Shown here: positions 52,641 to 61,862 of the stretch, one piece after another | Layout: each line of letters opens with the position of its first letter | How positions within the stretch are numbered: the stretch's first letter is position 1 | DNA from: Halomonas sp. 'Soap Lake #6' | GTDB taxonomy: Bacteria > Pseudomonadota > Gammaproteobacteria > Pseudomonadales > Halomonadaceae | Length of the DNA stretch: 64,000 bases | Reading direction: 5' to 3' | Assembly (NCBI RefSeq): GCF_003031405.1 | Contig: NZ_CP020469.1 | Coordinates: forward strand, 1,674,001-1,738,000 | Made by a program: the position numbers and the translations under genes | The notes under the pieces: generated by a model | Seen by the model: the letters and a program-made list of their open reading frames with translations, nothing else | What the model was told of the DNA's origin: nothing | Database searches by the model: none

Positions 52641-54557
52641 TCAGAGGTCTAACGGTTTAGCTCGTTCCGCAGCACCCACTGAGCGCTCGCACATAGCGAC
52701 ATGAACGTCCTCCAGGCTAGTGGGGTCATCAATCGTCGAAGGTATGCCAAACGGTTTACCATCTGCAATATTGCGCAATAGCTTACGCAATATTTTACCA
52801 GAGCGCGTTTTAGGTAATCGATTAACCACTAACACCTGCTTAAAGCACGCAATTGGCCCAATACGTTCACGTACTAAACTAATTAGCTCGGCTTCAAGCT
52901 TAGCCTCATCACCATCAAAGCCATCCTTGGGGATCACCAAGCCAATGGGCAACTGCCCTTTTAGATCATCGTGAATACCAATCACCGCGCATTCTGCAAC
53001 GGCTGAGTGCCCTCCTACAACCTCTTCCATTTCACCAGTCGATAGGCGATGTCCAGCGACATTGATCACATCATCGGTTCTTCCCATGATGAACAAATAG
53101 CCATCTTCATCGAAGTAGCCGCCATCACCGGTTAAGTAATAGCCTGGAAAGGCTGCCATGTAAGCGCTATGAAAGCGTTGTGGGTCACGCCATATACCGG
53201 TTAAACAGCCTGGTGGTAGTGGCTGTTTAATCACCACACTCCCCTGCTGCATGGGTGCAGCCCGATCACCATCACGGTCTAATATTTGTACATTAAAGCC
53301 CGGCACTGGATACGTAGCAGAGCCTGCTTTGGTTGGTACTGCCTCAACGCCTGGTAGGTTAGCCGCAATAGGCCAACCTGTTTCGGTTTGCCACCAGTGG
53401 TCGATAACAGGCACATCTAGTAGATCATCTAGCCAATGAAAGGTTGGTGGATCTAAACGCTCGCCAGCCACATAGAGATGTTCAAGGCTACTGATATCGT
53501 AGTTGCCTAGCAGCTTAGCATCAGGGTCCTCTTTTTTAATCGCCCGAAATGCCGTCGGTGCAGTGAAAAAGCTCTTCACTTTATACTCATCAATTATCCG
53601 CCAGAAACTCCCAGCATCCGGCGTTTTTACCGGTTTCCCCTCATAAACAATGGTGGTGCAACCGCGAAGCAAAGGCGCATAAACAATATAAGAGTGGCCT
53701 ACTACCCAACCTACGTCAGAGGCAGTAAACATCACATCGCCTGGCTCCAGTGCATAGATAGCTTCCATGGAGTAAGCCAGAGCGACGGCGTAGCCGCCGG
53801 TATCGCGCACTACCCCTTTGGGCTTGCCAGTAGTTCCAGAAGTATAGAGCACATACAGTGGGTCTGTTGCCTTAACGGACACGCAGTCCGCAAAAGGAGC
53901 ACTTGCCACTAGTTCAGCCCAGTCGTAATCGCCCTCTAATAGTTCTGCGTGGAGCGCTTCACGCTGAAAAACAACACAAGCATCAGGTTTGAAACTACTC
54001 AGAGTGATAGCTTGCTCAATAATTGGCTTATAGGGCAGCACCTTATCAACTTCGACCCCACAAGATGCTGCAACAATGACCTTTGGCTCTGCATCTTCGA
54101 TACGGATGGCTAATTCATGGGGTGCAAAGCCACCAAAAACCACAGAATGCACAGCACCTAAGCGAGCACAGGCATACATGGCAACCAAAGCTTCCGGCAC
54201 CATAGGCATGTAGATAACCACCCGATCACCTTTGGTAACGCCTAAGCTTGCAAGTCCACCGGCAAATTTGGCTACGCGGTCGCGCAACTCATGATAAGTA
54301 ATCGTCTGCTTTGACTGAGTAACGGGAGAATCCCAAAAAATAGCGGGTTGGCCGCCCCGTCCTTGCTCAACGTGATAATCAATAGCGGCATAACAAATAT
54401 TCAGCTCGCCGTCACCAAACCAGCAAGCGTGCTGTTGATCATCATAAGAGAGCGTGGTCGCTGGTGGTGTGTACCATGGCAGCCGTTTTGCCTGCTCTGC
54501 CCAGAAAGTTTCGGGATGCTCCACCGACTGCTGATAAGTACGCTGATAGAGGGTCAT
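52641..54557 (-). CDS. prpE: Acyl-CoA synthetase, propionate--CoA ligase (PrpE) type
   Basis: A 638-residue AMP-forming enzyme making propionyl- or acetyl-CoA from acid, ATP and CoA in the cytoplasm. P-loop-like YTSGTTGKPKGVV (about 244-256), DVGWVVGHSYIVYAPLL, the VIDHWWQTETGWP adenylation motif, YLTGDGGYFDEDG, and the C-terminal KTRSGKILRKLLR with the acetylatable Lys are all present. The GVVRDTGGYAVALA stretch favours PrpE over Acs. The lysine site is a possible target for the GNAT fusion at 2471. It is divergent from an ArsR regulator with a shared 288-bp region. No prpBCD genes are nearby. Confidence 0.88.
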   Translation of the reverse strand: MTLYQRTYQQSVEHPETFWAEQAKRLPWYTPPATTLSYDDQQHACWFGDGELNICYAAIDYHVEQGRGGQPAIFWDSPVTQSKQTITYHELRDRVAKFAGGLASLGVTKGDRVVIYMPMVPEALVAMYACARLGAVHSVVFGGFAPHELAIRIEDAEPKVIVAASCGVEVDKVLPYKPIIEQAITLSSFKPDACVVFQREALHAELLEGDYDWAELVASAPFADCVSVKATDPLYVLYTSGTTGKPKGVVRDTGGYAVALAYSMEAIYALEPGDVMFTASDVGWVVGHSYIVYAPLLRGCTTIVYEGKPVKTPDAGSFWRIIDEYKVKSFFTAPTAFRAIKKEDPDAKLLGNYDISSLEHLYVAGERLDPPTFHWLDDLLDVPVIDHWWQTETGWPIAANLPGVEAVPTKAGSATYPVPGFNVQILDRDGDRAAPMQQGSVVIKQPLPPGCLTGIWRDPQRFHSAYMAAFPGYYLTGDGGYFDEDGYLFIMGRTDDVINVAGHRLSTGEMEEVVGGHSAVAECAVIGIHDDLKGQLPIGLVIPKDGFDGDEAKLEAELISLVRERIGPIACFKQVLVVNRLPKTRSGKILRKLLRNIADGKPFGIPSTIDDPTSLEDVHVAMCERSVGAAERAKPLDL

Positions 54558-54679
54558 AGTGGCTTTGCCTTGATTTTGTCAACGAAATGAATCCAATTGT
54601 TGACACTTTATAAAGTTAATCGCATTACCACCCTCATACTATGGGATACATCGCGACTAAAGCCGTATAAAACACCCAA

Positions 54680-54693
54680 GGTTGTCGACAACC
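54680..54693. promoter_or_regulatory. Perfect 14-bp palindrome between prpE and the ArsR-type gene
   Basis: GGTTGTCGACAACC, symmetrical at every position, midway in the divergent region. It could be an operator for the adjacent ArsR-type regulator or another dimeric repressor; no repeat copy was seen. Confidence 0.5.
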
Positions 54694-54845
54694 AAAGGCA
54701 GTATTACCATTGATTAACCGTTAAACTTGCGTTTGGACAAAACACGCTAAATTACTGATCATTGAATCAACAAGTCCTCGCGACGCGACGATGCCTAAAC
54801 AACCATAACAACGCTGTTTTTATCAGTGTAGGCAAGGAGATACTT

Positions 54846-55166
54846 ATGTTTGCTTCCCCAAGCGCCGCTACACGCCTGCTAGAAGATAACTGCCAAGCAA
54901 TCGAGACTGGCACTAACTTGCTTAAAGCACTCGCTAACGAAAAGCGCCTACAGATCCTCTGTTTGCTAGCAGAGAAGGAGCTGTCAGTTACCCAGATTAA
55001 TCAGCAGCTAGCACTTAGCCAATCTGCACTCTCACAGCACCTGGCGATTCTGCGTCGAGATCAATTGGTTAACACACGCAGGGAGTCACAAACTATTTTC
55101 TACTCCCTTAAAAGCGATAGCGCCAAGGCGATCATCGATACCTTGGCGCATTACTACGCGGCTTAA
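54846..55166 (+). CDS. ArsR/SmtB-type winged-helix regulator
   Basis: Encodes 106 residues from ATG 54846, with AAGGAG upstream; an extension back to 54762 has no better signals. The winged helix shows NLLKALANEKRLQILCLLAE, LSVTQINQQLALSQSALSQH, and LAILRRDQLVNTRRESQTIF. The metal-site ELCVCD of classic ArsR is replaced by ILCLLAE. Cys residues at about 16 and 39 remain, so sensing by thiols or sulfur is possible, metal sensing less so. It may control prpE, which is divergent to it. Confidence 0.88.
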   Translation: MFASPSAATRLLEDNCQAIETGTNLLKALANEKRLQILCLLAEKELSVTQINQQLALSQSALSQHLAILRRDQLVNTRRESQTIFYSLKSDSAKAIIDTLAHYYAA

Positions 55167-55218
55167 ACTGGCAAACGACTCTTTGTAAGCGTAAGCATAA
55201 CGTGCACAAGGCTTGTGC

Positions 55219-56265
55219 TTAGCGGCGCTGCCAACCGGCGGCATCGACTAGGCCCAACCCTTTTACAATGGCTTGCTCGACCCCTGTCGATATTGCCAAA
55301 CCAACTTTACGGCTTATCGACTTAGGAGGTTCTAGCTTCACGTGATAGACATCGGCTTCGGCCATACGCTCAACCAAATACGCCTCGCTAGTGCCGACAC
55401 TATCTACCAGTTGCTGCTCAAGGGCCTCACTGCCATACCAGATTTCACCGGTTGCTAGCTTGTCGATATCCATGTCGGGGCGATGTTGGGAAACGTAGTT
55501 TTTGAATAATTGATGAGTGTTTTCCAGGTCATCAATAAATTTCTCACGCCCCTCTTGGGTATTCTCGCCTAAAACAGTCAAGGTGCGCTTATATTTACCC
55601 GCGGTGAGAAGTTCAACATCAATGTCATGGCGTTTAAGTAGGCGATGTATGTTGGGAACTTGTGCAACAACGCCAATAGAGCCAATCACCGCAAACGGTG
55701 CTGCTTTGATATGGTTAGCGGTACAGGCCATCATGTAACCGCCGCTCGCGGCAACCTTATCGATGCAGACGGTTGTTGTTAACCCTGCCACACGAAGCCG
55801 ATCTAGTTGAGCTGCGGCGAGTCCATAGGCATGTACTAGCCCTCCCGCGGACTCTAAGCGAACAATTACTTCATCTTCAGTGCTGGCTACTTCGATAATT
55901 GCAGACACTTCCTGGGCAAACTGCTCTGTTTGGGATGCTTTTAAATCACCGTGAAAGTCTAGAACCCATACTTTTGAAGCATGTTGGTGCTCACTTTTGC
56001 CTTCTTTGGCGGCTTTGTGTTTTGCCTTCTCTTCTTGTCGAAAGGTTTTGATTAACTTTTTACGCGCTCCCTGCTCCGTAGTGTTTACACGCAATCGGCG
56101 TCCTCGTGCACGCCGCTGGTCATTTAGCGACTCGATGCGCAACTTGAGGCTATCATCGTTAGATTCCTTGCTACGCATCACAAGCAACAAAGCAATCCCC
56201 ACCAGCGCCACTACAGCAGCTGTCTGGATTAGGAATGTCCCCATCTCTACAAGCCACTCACTCAT
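55219..56265 (-). CDS. sohB: SohB family inner-membrane serine protease (S49)
   Basis: Encodes 348 residues from ATG 56265, with GGAG 7 bp upstream. It has an N-terminal transmembrane segment (FLIQTAAVVALVGIALLLV), then a charged linker, then the S49 signal-peptide peptidase A-type domain: catalytic Ser in DKVAASGGYMMACTA and Lys in ELLTAGKYKRTLTVLGENTQ. SohB is a periplasm-facing membrane protease that can rescue loss of DegP in E. coli. It is convergent with the ArsR gene. Confidence 0.92.
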   Translation of the reverse strand: MSEWLVEMGTFLIQTAAVVALVGIALLLVMRSKESNDDSLKLRIESLNDQRRARGRRLRVNTTEQGARKKLIKTFRQEEKAKHKAAKEGKSEHQHASKVWVLDFHGDLKASQTEQFAQEVSAIIEVASTEDEVIVRLESAGGLVHAYGLAAAQLDRLRVAGLTTTVCIDKVAASGGYMMACTANHIKAAPFAVIGSIGVVAQVPNIHRLLKRHDIDVELLTAGKYKRTLTVLGENTQEGREKFIDDLENTHQLFKNYVSQHRPDMDIDKLATGEIWYGSEALEQQLVDSVGTSEAYLVERMAEADVYHVKLEPPKSISRKVGLAISTGVEQAIVKGLGLVDAAGWQRR

Positions 56266-56497
56266 AAGCACTCTCCACCATTATGTTTAAACGTTACGAT
56301 CTTTCACTTAGATCATTTACTTTTCTGCGCGTATGATCATCTACGCTTGCAGCTCTATCAATGGGCACCCCAGACTCATAACATCATAGCCACGACGCTT
56401 GATTAAAACGATTGTTTGAAATAGTCTCATGGGTAACGTGCTGATTCCTCAGTGCCTGCACTCTTAATTCACCTATAAGCAATTAGGAATTTTTATT

Positions 56498-56809
56498 ATG
56501 TCATCGAATACGCTTGAAAAGTTACAAGCCCGTTTCAACTCAGAAGCAGCAAAAGGCATGGATGAAGTGTTTCAATTCCATTTCACTGATGCAGGCAGCC
56601 ACTACTTGAATATTCAAGACGGTACCCTCGACGCTCAAGAGGGCGAACACGATGATCCTTCCGTTAGTTTGACGATGAGTACCGAGACCCTAAAAGGCAT
56701 CATGAGTGGCGACGTTAATGGCATGACTGCCTTCATGACTGGAAAATTGAAGGCAACAGGTAATGTCATGCTGGCTACCAAGCTCACCACCCTATTCCCG
56801 AGTAAGTAA
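56498..56809 (+). CDS. SCP2 sterol-binding domain protein
   Basis: A 103-residue protein made almost wholly of an SCP2 fold: FQFHFTDAGSHYLNIQDG, HDDPSVSLTMSTETLKGIMS, and FMTGKLKATGNVMLATKL. Bacterial stand-alone SCP2 proteins bind lipids or acyl-CoA; their role is not well defined. It stands alone between divergent sohB and convergent nudC. AAT-rich leader with no strong ribosome site (TTAGGAATTTTTATT). Confidence 0.9.
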   Translation: MSSNTLEKLQARFNSEAAKGMDEVFQFHFTDAGSHYLNIQDGTLDAQEGEHDDPSVSLTMSTETLKGIMSGDVNGMTAFMTGKLKATGNVMLATKLTTLFPSK

Positions 56810-56847
56810 CCCCCCTGGGAATAGAGTAGGTAACGGTAATTGGGTTG

Positions 56848-57630
56848 TTAATTACGCCAACGTGCCAAGTGAGTCTCAATGAGCTCACGCGAGATAGAGT
56901 AAGGCGGCGGCAGCGCGGGTAGCTGTCGCGGCGAAAACCACGCGGCATCACTAATCTCGACTCCATCAATGTGAATACGCCGCGTGGTTGCTTCAGCAAA
57001 AAAGCCAAACATTAGTGAGTGCGGAAATGGCCACGCCTGGCTTTGATGGTAACGAAGCTGGTCAACGTGCACCCCTACCTCTTCAAACACCTCCCGATGC
57101 ACGGCCTCCTCAGCAGACTCTCCAGGCTCAATAAACCCCGCAAGCGTTGAATACCGCCCTGGTGGAAAACGAGGACTACGCGCTAGCAACATCGCTTCGC
57201 CGCAGGTTACCAAGGTAATGATACAAGGTGAAATACGCGGGTAATTGCGATGCCCACAGGCATGGCAATGCATGGCAAATTCAGCCTCAAGCTTAGTCGC
57301 TTTTTCTCCGCAGCGGCCACAGAAACGATGATTTTCCAACCAAGCACCGACCTGCAACGCCGTAGAAAGCAGGCTAAACCATGATGCGGGTAAATCCCCG
57401 AGCCATTGTCGGCCGTCGATCCAACCATCCCCCGGAGTGTTTTCAACCAGCAGTGCTACCGGCTCATCGTGCCAATAGCATAACGGCTGCATCTCCTCAC
57501 TCCAGGGCTGTGCAGGCTGCAAGGGGGTCAGCTCACCGCCAGCCAATAAGGGCGCAGGAGCCAAGTGACTACGGGAGACACGGATAACACGTCCTTCACG
57601 CGCATGGTAGGGAATTTCACGTCTAAGCAT
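56848..57630 (-). CDS. nudC: NAD+ diphosphatase (RNA deNADding enzyme)
   Basis: Encodes 260 residues from ATG 57630 ([13 protein letters not shown]); the longer frame runs through dnaQ and is not used. NudC hydrolyses NAD(H) and removes 5'-NAD caps from RNA. A four-Cys zinc site (FCGRCGEK; CHACGHRNYPR) precedes the Nudix box GFIEPGESAEEAVHREVFEEVGV, with Glu metal ligands, and the family-specific SQAWPFPHSLM. It overlaps the dnaQ end by 8 bp and is the last gene of this operon. Confidence 0.95.
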   Translation of the reverse strand: MLRREIPYHAREGRVIRVSRSHLAPAPLLAGGELTPLQPAQPWSEEMQPLCYWHDEPVALLVENTPGDGWIDGRQWLGDLPASWFSLLSTALQVGAWLENHRFCGRCGEKATKLEAEFAMHCHACGHRNYPRISPCIITLVTCGEAMLLARSPRFPPGRYSTLAGFIEPGESAEEAVHREVFEEVGVHVDQLRYHQSQAWPFPHSLMFGFFAEATTRRIHIDGVEISDAAWFSPRQLPALPPPYSISRELIETHLARWRN

Positions 57631-58357
57631 CGGCGCGGAGTTCCTCAAACCAGCGTAGCTTATGCGCTTGGCATTTAGCTTGATGCGCAGCGTGTTCGTC
57701 GACAGTGGGGCGAATAACCCGTAACTGCCCTGGGCTAAGTGACAGCCGCTCAACAGATAGCCCCTGGCTTGCCTGGCGCTCTTGCTGCTTATTGGAAGCC
57801 TCAGCATCTAGCGTTAGTGCTGTTTGGCCTCCCGTCATCGCCAAGTAAACGTCTGCCAGAATCTCAGCATCTAGCAAAGCACCGTGTAATACGCGGTGCC
57901 CATTGTCTATATCATATCGCTTACATAGTGCATCTAAGTTATTACGCTGGCCGGGGTGCATCTCCCTGGCCATGACCAACGTGTCAAGAATACGGCAATG
58001 CTCTCGCACAGGGCCTAGCACCGGCGCTTTGCGCCGCTGGTTGAGCATCGTTAGCTCATGATCAATGAACCCAACATCGAAGGGAGCGTTGTGAATGACT
58101 AGCTCAGCACCTTCGATAAATGCCCAAAAAGCGTCTGCAATTTCTGCAAATACTGGTTCATTAGCCACTTTTGCATCATCAATACCATGAACCGCGACGA
58201 CTTCAGCGTCGATATGCCGCTCAGGGTTAATGTATTGATGATAGGAGCGGCCGGTAAACCGCCGATTAATCATTTCAACAGCACCAATTTCCACCAATCG
58301 GTGACCATCTTTTGGGTCAATACCGGTAGTTTCAGTATCTAAAATCACTTGGCGCAT
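57623..58357 (-). CDS. dnaQ: DNA polymerase III epsilon subunit (proofreading exonuclease)
   Basis: A 244-residue 3'-5' exonuclease of the replicative polymerase. DEDDh motifs: LDTETTG (Asp7, Glu9), HNAPFDVGF (Asp), and [19 protein letters not shown] (His and Asp). The C-terminal segment after about residue 190 binds the polymerase alpha subunit. It overlaps rnhA by 13 bp upstream and nudC by 8 bp downstream. In E. coli dnaQ and rnhA are divergent; here they are tandem and overlapping. Confidence 0.95.
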   Translation of the reverse strand: MRQVILDTETTGIDPKDGHRLVEIGAVEMINRRFTGRSYHQYINPERHIDAEVVAVHGIDDAKVANEPVFAEIADAFWAFIEGAELVIHNAPFDVGFIDHELTMLNQRRKAPVLGPVREHCRILDTLVMAREMHPGQRNNLDALCKRYDIDNGHRVLHGALLDAEILADVYLAMTGGQTALTLDAEASNKQQERQASQGLSVERLSLSPGQLRVIRPTVDEHAAHQAKCQAHKLRWFEELRADA

Positions 58358-58824
58358 GTGGTGCTCCTCTGATGCTCATCAATGGCTTCATTCGCTAAGG
58401 CATCTGCTCGCTCGTTTCCAGGGTGACCGCTATGCCCTTTTACCCAGTGCCAATCTACGTTGTGCCGCTGGGTCTCCTCATGCAGAGTTTTCCAAAGCTC
58501 AGCATTTTTTACCGACTGTTTCGCCGCTGTTTTCCAACCGCGCTTGATCCAGTTGTGGATCCACTGAGTGATCCCCTGCCGAACGTATTGAGAGTCCGTC
58601 CAGAGGGATACTTCGCAGGGTTTATTTAGTGTTCGCAGCGCCATAATGGCGGCCATTAACTCCATACGGTTATTTGTTGTCTCAGCTTCATAGCCTTTCA
58701 ATGTCTTCTCATGCTGACCACTTGAGAGCACGACCCCCCAGCCACCCGGACCTGGATTTCCTCGGCACGCCCCATCGGTATAAATTGTCACCCGGGGCAG
58801 CCCTTCGGCTGCTTGCTTACTCAC
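58345..58824 (-). CDS. rnhA: Ribonuclease HI
   Basis: A 159-residue enzyme that removes RNA from RNA-DNA hybrids. The four catalytic acids are visible: Asp in [16 protein letters not shown], Glu in NNRMELMAA, Asp in [11 protein letters not shown], and Asp in [14 protein letters not shown]. The basic protrusion [14 protein letters not shown] is also present. It overlaps the methyltransferase gene upstream by 8 bp and dnaQ downstream by 13 bp. Confidence 0.97.
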   Translation of the reverse strand: MSKQAAEGLPRVTIYTDGACRGNPGPGGWGVVLSSGQHEKTLKGYEAETTNNRMELMAAIMALRTLNKPCEVSLWTDSQYVRQGITQWIHNWIKRGWKTAAKQSVKNAELWKTLHEETQRHNVDWHWVKGHSGHPGNERADALANEAIDEHQRSTTCAK

Positions 58825-59617
58825 GCTCTCTATCCTTTTTCAGACGACCTTGGTTTGAAGAGTGGCAGTGCGCTGAAGCACCGTTACGTGTCGCCCCAAG
58901 CGAGGAGGCAGAAATCGGAGCACGCAGCCCAAATTTAACTCGCTCGATGGGGGCATGACGCTCGCGACGCTGCGCTTGAATCATGTAGCTTTCGCCCAAA
59001 GGGAGGTTATGCCGTCGGCCCCAAGCCTCCCAGCGTTCGCCACAAGTAGCGCTCATTGGACCACGAAAGCAGCAGTAGTCTACGCGCTCTACCTTAAAGT
59101 CGACAAATGCCAGCCAATCCCGCAGCCGATTAGCAGTGTGCCATTGCCCATTCCAAGGAAACTGCGACCGTTTTTTACGCCAGCGTTGGACCAAACCACC
59201 AAGGCCAACTGGGTTAAAACCAAATAGAACCAATACACCGTTATCAGCCGTCACTCGCGCTGCTTCTTGAAGTGTAAAATGGGCATCAGGCAGGTGCTCT
59301 AACCAATGATGCACAACTACCGTATCCATGCAGCGGTCAGGCAGGGCTAACTGATCCGGTGGACATATAAGTGTTGACGTTGACTCAGCCAGTGAACGAA
59401 CAGGCGCCCAGCGAACCACATGGGGTATAGCTGACATTGTCATCAATGCTGGTCCCATGCTCATCTCTAAGCTATGCCCGCCTTTACGCCCTTCCACCAC
59501 AGGACCAAGACAAGCACGCTGCACATCCCAAAGCGAACGGCCGGCCTCAGTTTGCCAATACGCCTCGCTTTGAGCCATCTGCTTTGCCAGCATGAGTGCC
59601 ATCGACGAATTTGACAT
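58817..59617 (-). CDS. Class I SAM-dependent methyltransferase (YafS-like)
   Basis: A 266-residue protein. The methyltransferase core has [22 protein letters not shown] (motif II-like), the helix [20 protein letters not shown] and [12 protein letters not shown]. Motif I is weak ([12 protein letters not shown]). A basic C-terminal extension (about 215-266) follows. In E. coli, yafS sits between gloB and rnhA, so position and length support YafS-type. The substrate is unknown. ATG 59617 is preceded by GAGG. Confidence 0.85.
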   Translation of the reverse strand: MSNSSMALMLAKQMAQSEAYWQTEAGRSLWDVQRACLGPVVEGRKGGHSLEMSMGPALMTMSAIPHVVRWAPVRSLAESTSTLICPPDQLALPDRCMDTVVVHHWLEHLPDAHFTLQEAARVTADNGVLVLFGFNPVGLGGLVQRWRKKRSQFPWNGQWHTANRLRDWLAFVDFKVERVDYCCFRGPMSATCGERWEAWGRRHNLPLGESYMIQAQRRERHAPIERVKFGLRAPISASSLGATRNGASAHCHSSNQGRLKKDRERE

Positions 59618-59752
59618 GAACAGCGCTTACCTCCACAGTATTGACCTTTTAACGTCTTTAATATGCTGTTTTAGGCATCATAAAACCCTAAATAGCGCTT
59701 ACCCATTAACTCTGACTGTAACCACTTATACGAACTTCAAAGGATCTCGCCC

Positions 59753-60520
59753 ATGATGAGCGTGACACCGATTCCTGCCCTTAGCGATAACTATATTTGG
59801 CTAATAAGACAAGATACCAGTCAAAGCGTTTGCGTGGTGGATCCTGGTGAAGCGGCACCTGTCATCGAGCGTCTTGAGCGTGAGTCTTTGCAGTTGGAAA
59901 CCATTTTGGTTACTCACCACCATCATGATCATACTGGTGGGCTGCATGAGTTGATTAAACGCTACTCACCCCGTGTTGTGGGTCCTGCAAACTCATCAAT
60001 TGAAGGTGTTAACGAGCCGGTTAGTGATGGCGACGAAGTAAGGGTCTTAGGGCGCTTATTTGAAGTAATAGCGACGCCTGGCCACACCTTAGACCACCTC
60101 AGCTATTTCACCCCGGGTATTCCTGCTCTGCTTTTCTGTGGTGACACACTATTTTGTGCCGGTTGCGGCCGTCTGTTTGAAGGGTCACCAGCACAAATGT
60201 TCGCTTCACTGAAAAGGTTTATGGAACTCCCTGCGGATACACTGGTCTTTGCAGCCCATGAGTATACGCTGGCCAATCTGCTATTTGCTCGTACTGCAGA
60301 CCCAAGCAATGAAGACATTAAACACGCCTTGCAGGAGTGTGAGAAGGCGCGCGCCTTAGATAGGCCCACTTTACCCAGCACGATAGGACGCGAGCTGAAA
60401 ATTAACCCTTATCTGCGTGTGGATACTGACAGTGTGCGCCAAGCGGCAGGCACTCAGGGCTCTAATGACGATGATCTCGCAACGTTCACCACTCTGCGCG
60501 AGTGGAAGAACCGTTTTTAA
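59753..60520 (+). CDS. gloB: Hydroxyacylglutathione hydrolase (glyoxalase II)
   Basis: A 255-residue metallo-beta-lactamase-fold enzyme that splits S-lactoylglutathione, completing methylglyoxal detoxification. The metal motif VTHHHHDHTGG and the further ligands in ATPGHTLDHLSYF and FCGDTLFCAGCGRLFEG are all present, as is FAAHEYTLANL. Start ATG 59753 (or 59756). It is divergent from the methyltransferase-rnhA-dnaQ operon and 29 bp before mltD. Confidence 0.96.
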   Translation: MMSVTPIPALSDNYIWLIRQDTSQSVCVVDPGEAAPVIERLERESLQLETILVTHHHHDHTGGLHELIKRYSPRVVGPANSSIEGVNEPVSDGDEVRVLGRLFEVIATPGHTLDHLSYFTPGIPALLFCGDTLFCAGCGRLFEGSPAQMFASLKRFMELPADTLVFAAHEYTLANLLFARTADPSNEDIKHALQECEKARALDRPTLPSTIGRELKINPYLRVDTDSVRQAAGTQGSNDDDLATFTTLREWKNRF

Positions 60521-60549
60521 GTAAGCTATCGAAAAGAAACGAACCGACT

Positions 60550-61767
60550 ATGACGTATCGAACGATTCGCCAGCGCTTACTATTAAGCGCTGGCAGTACT
60601 GTAATAATGGGCCTTCTGATGGCTGCAGCAGCAAGCTCTCAGGCATCTGCAACTAACTATAGCAGCAATTACCCGTCAGCCACTCCAGCCCTATCAGCGG
60701 CAGACACTCACATTTCGGCACGCCCCTCCACCTTTTATACCCATTTTTGGGAATCGCTGGTGCTAGAGCCACGAGACGCCTGGAGCGCCCTACGCGCAAA
60801 CTTCCAGTGGCAAGATAAACAGCTCTCTCCTGAGGCACAGGCCAGAGTGGATAAATGGATAGAGCACTACCAGGCAAGCCCGCAAAATATCGTTGCTATT
60901 ACACAGCGCTCTGCTCCGTGGCTGGCGTGGATCACACAACAGGTTGAAGAACGGGGTTTGCCGGGTGAAATCGCTTTAATTCCTTTTGTCGAAAGTTCTT
61001 TCGATCCTAGTGCTCGGAGCCATCGAGGTGCCGCAGGATTATGGCAATTTATGCCAGGCACAGGTGATGCACTAGGCCTTGTACGTAACGGTAACTATGA
61101 TGGCCGCCTAGATGTAGTAACGTCCACCGATGCAGCACTTGAATACCTGGAAATGCAGGCAGACCAATGGTATGAAGGTGACTTGATGCTATCGCTAGCG
61201 GCGTATAATGCTGGCGCTGGCACCGTTAATCGTGCTCAAAGACAAGCATTAAGCCAAGGCCTATCAGGTGAGTATTGGGACCTTGCTCTACCCAATGAAA
61301 CAATGCAGTACGTCCCTAAGCTAAAAGCAATTGCTACGATTATTAGCGATCCTGAACTTTATGGCGTCGACCTACCAGAGATCCACTCTGACCCCGCTTT
61401 TGCAAAGGTACGATTGGAGCAACCAGTTAGCCTTGCCCAAGCATCACAGCTATTAGATGTTAGCCAAGCTGCGCTGGCCGAGCTAAACCCTGGCCTGCTT
61501 AATGGCAGTATCGATCCAAACAGTGTACAGACCTTATTAGTGCCCGAAGAAGTAGACACCCAGGTGTTAGCTCAGCTTTCGCAGTCTGGCAGTAGCACAC
61601 TAGCCACTGCTGAAGCACCAGATACTTACCGCGTTGAAAATGGTGACAGCCTATCGGCGATCGCAGCACGCTATAATCTTGATCAGCAGGATTTAATTAG
61701 GTGGAATGCAATAGATCGCCCAGAAGCACTTCAGCCAGGCCAGCTACTTAGCCTTTCTGGGCGTTGA
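60550..61767 (+). CDS. mltD: Membrane-bound lytic murein transglycosylase D
   Basis: Encodes 405 residues from ATG 60550 (MTYRTIRQRLLLSAG); an earlier start would lie inside gloB. A signal sequence (about 8-32) precedes the SLT domain: IALIPFVESSFDPSARS with the catalytic Glu, GAAGLWQFMPGTG, and LSLAAYNAGAGTVNRA. One LysM repeat closes the protein (YRVENGDSLSAIAARYNLD). It cleaves peptidoglycan in the periplasm. E. coli MltD has two LysM repeats; only one clear copy is seen here. No lipobox Cys is evident. Confidence 0.93.
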   Translation: MTYRTIRQRLLLSAGSTVIMGLLMAAAASSQASATNYSSNYPSATPALSAADTHISARPSTFYTHFWESLVLEPRDAWSALRANFQWQDKQLSPEAQARVDKWIEHYQASPQNIVAITQRSAPWLAWITQQVEERGLPGEIALIPFVESSFDPSARSHRGAAGLWQFMPGTGDALGLVRNGNYDGRLDVVTSTDAALEYLEMQADQWYEGDLMLSLAAYNAGAGTVNRAQRQALSQGLSGEYWDLALPNETMQYVPKLKAIATIISDPELYGVDLPEIHSDPAFAKVRLEQPVSLAQASQLLDVSQAALAELNPGLLNGSIDPNSVQTLLVPEEVDTQVLAQLSQSGSSTLATAEAPDTYRVENGDSLSAIAARYNLDQQDLIRWNAIDRPEALQPGQLLSLSGR

Positions 61768-61862
61768 AACGAGACAGCATAGACTTAATCACTTGAGCTT
61801 TTATTTATGCTCTGTTTCATGGGCTTTGTTACGACGTTTTGTTGCTAATGGGAAGTTTACCA

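Noticed and set aside
54846..55166. Classic arsenic or zinc-responsive ArsR/SmtB repressor
   Set aside because: The ELCVCD metal-binding box is missing and no metal resistance genes are nearby, so a metal sensor call is not supported.
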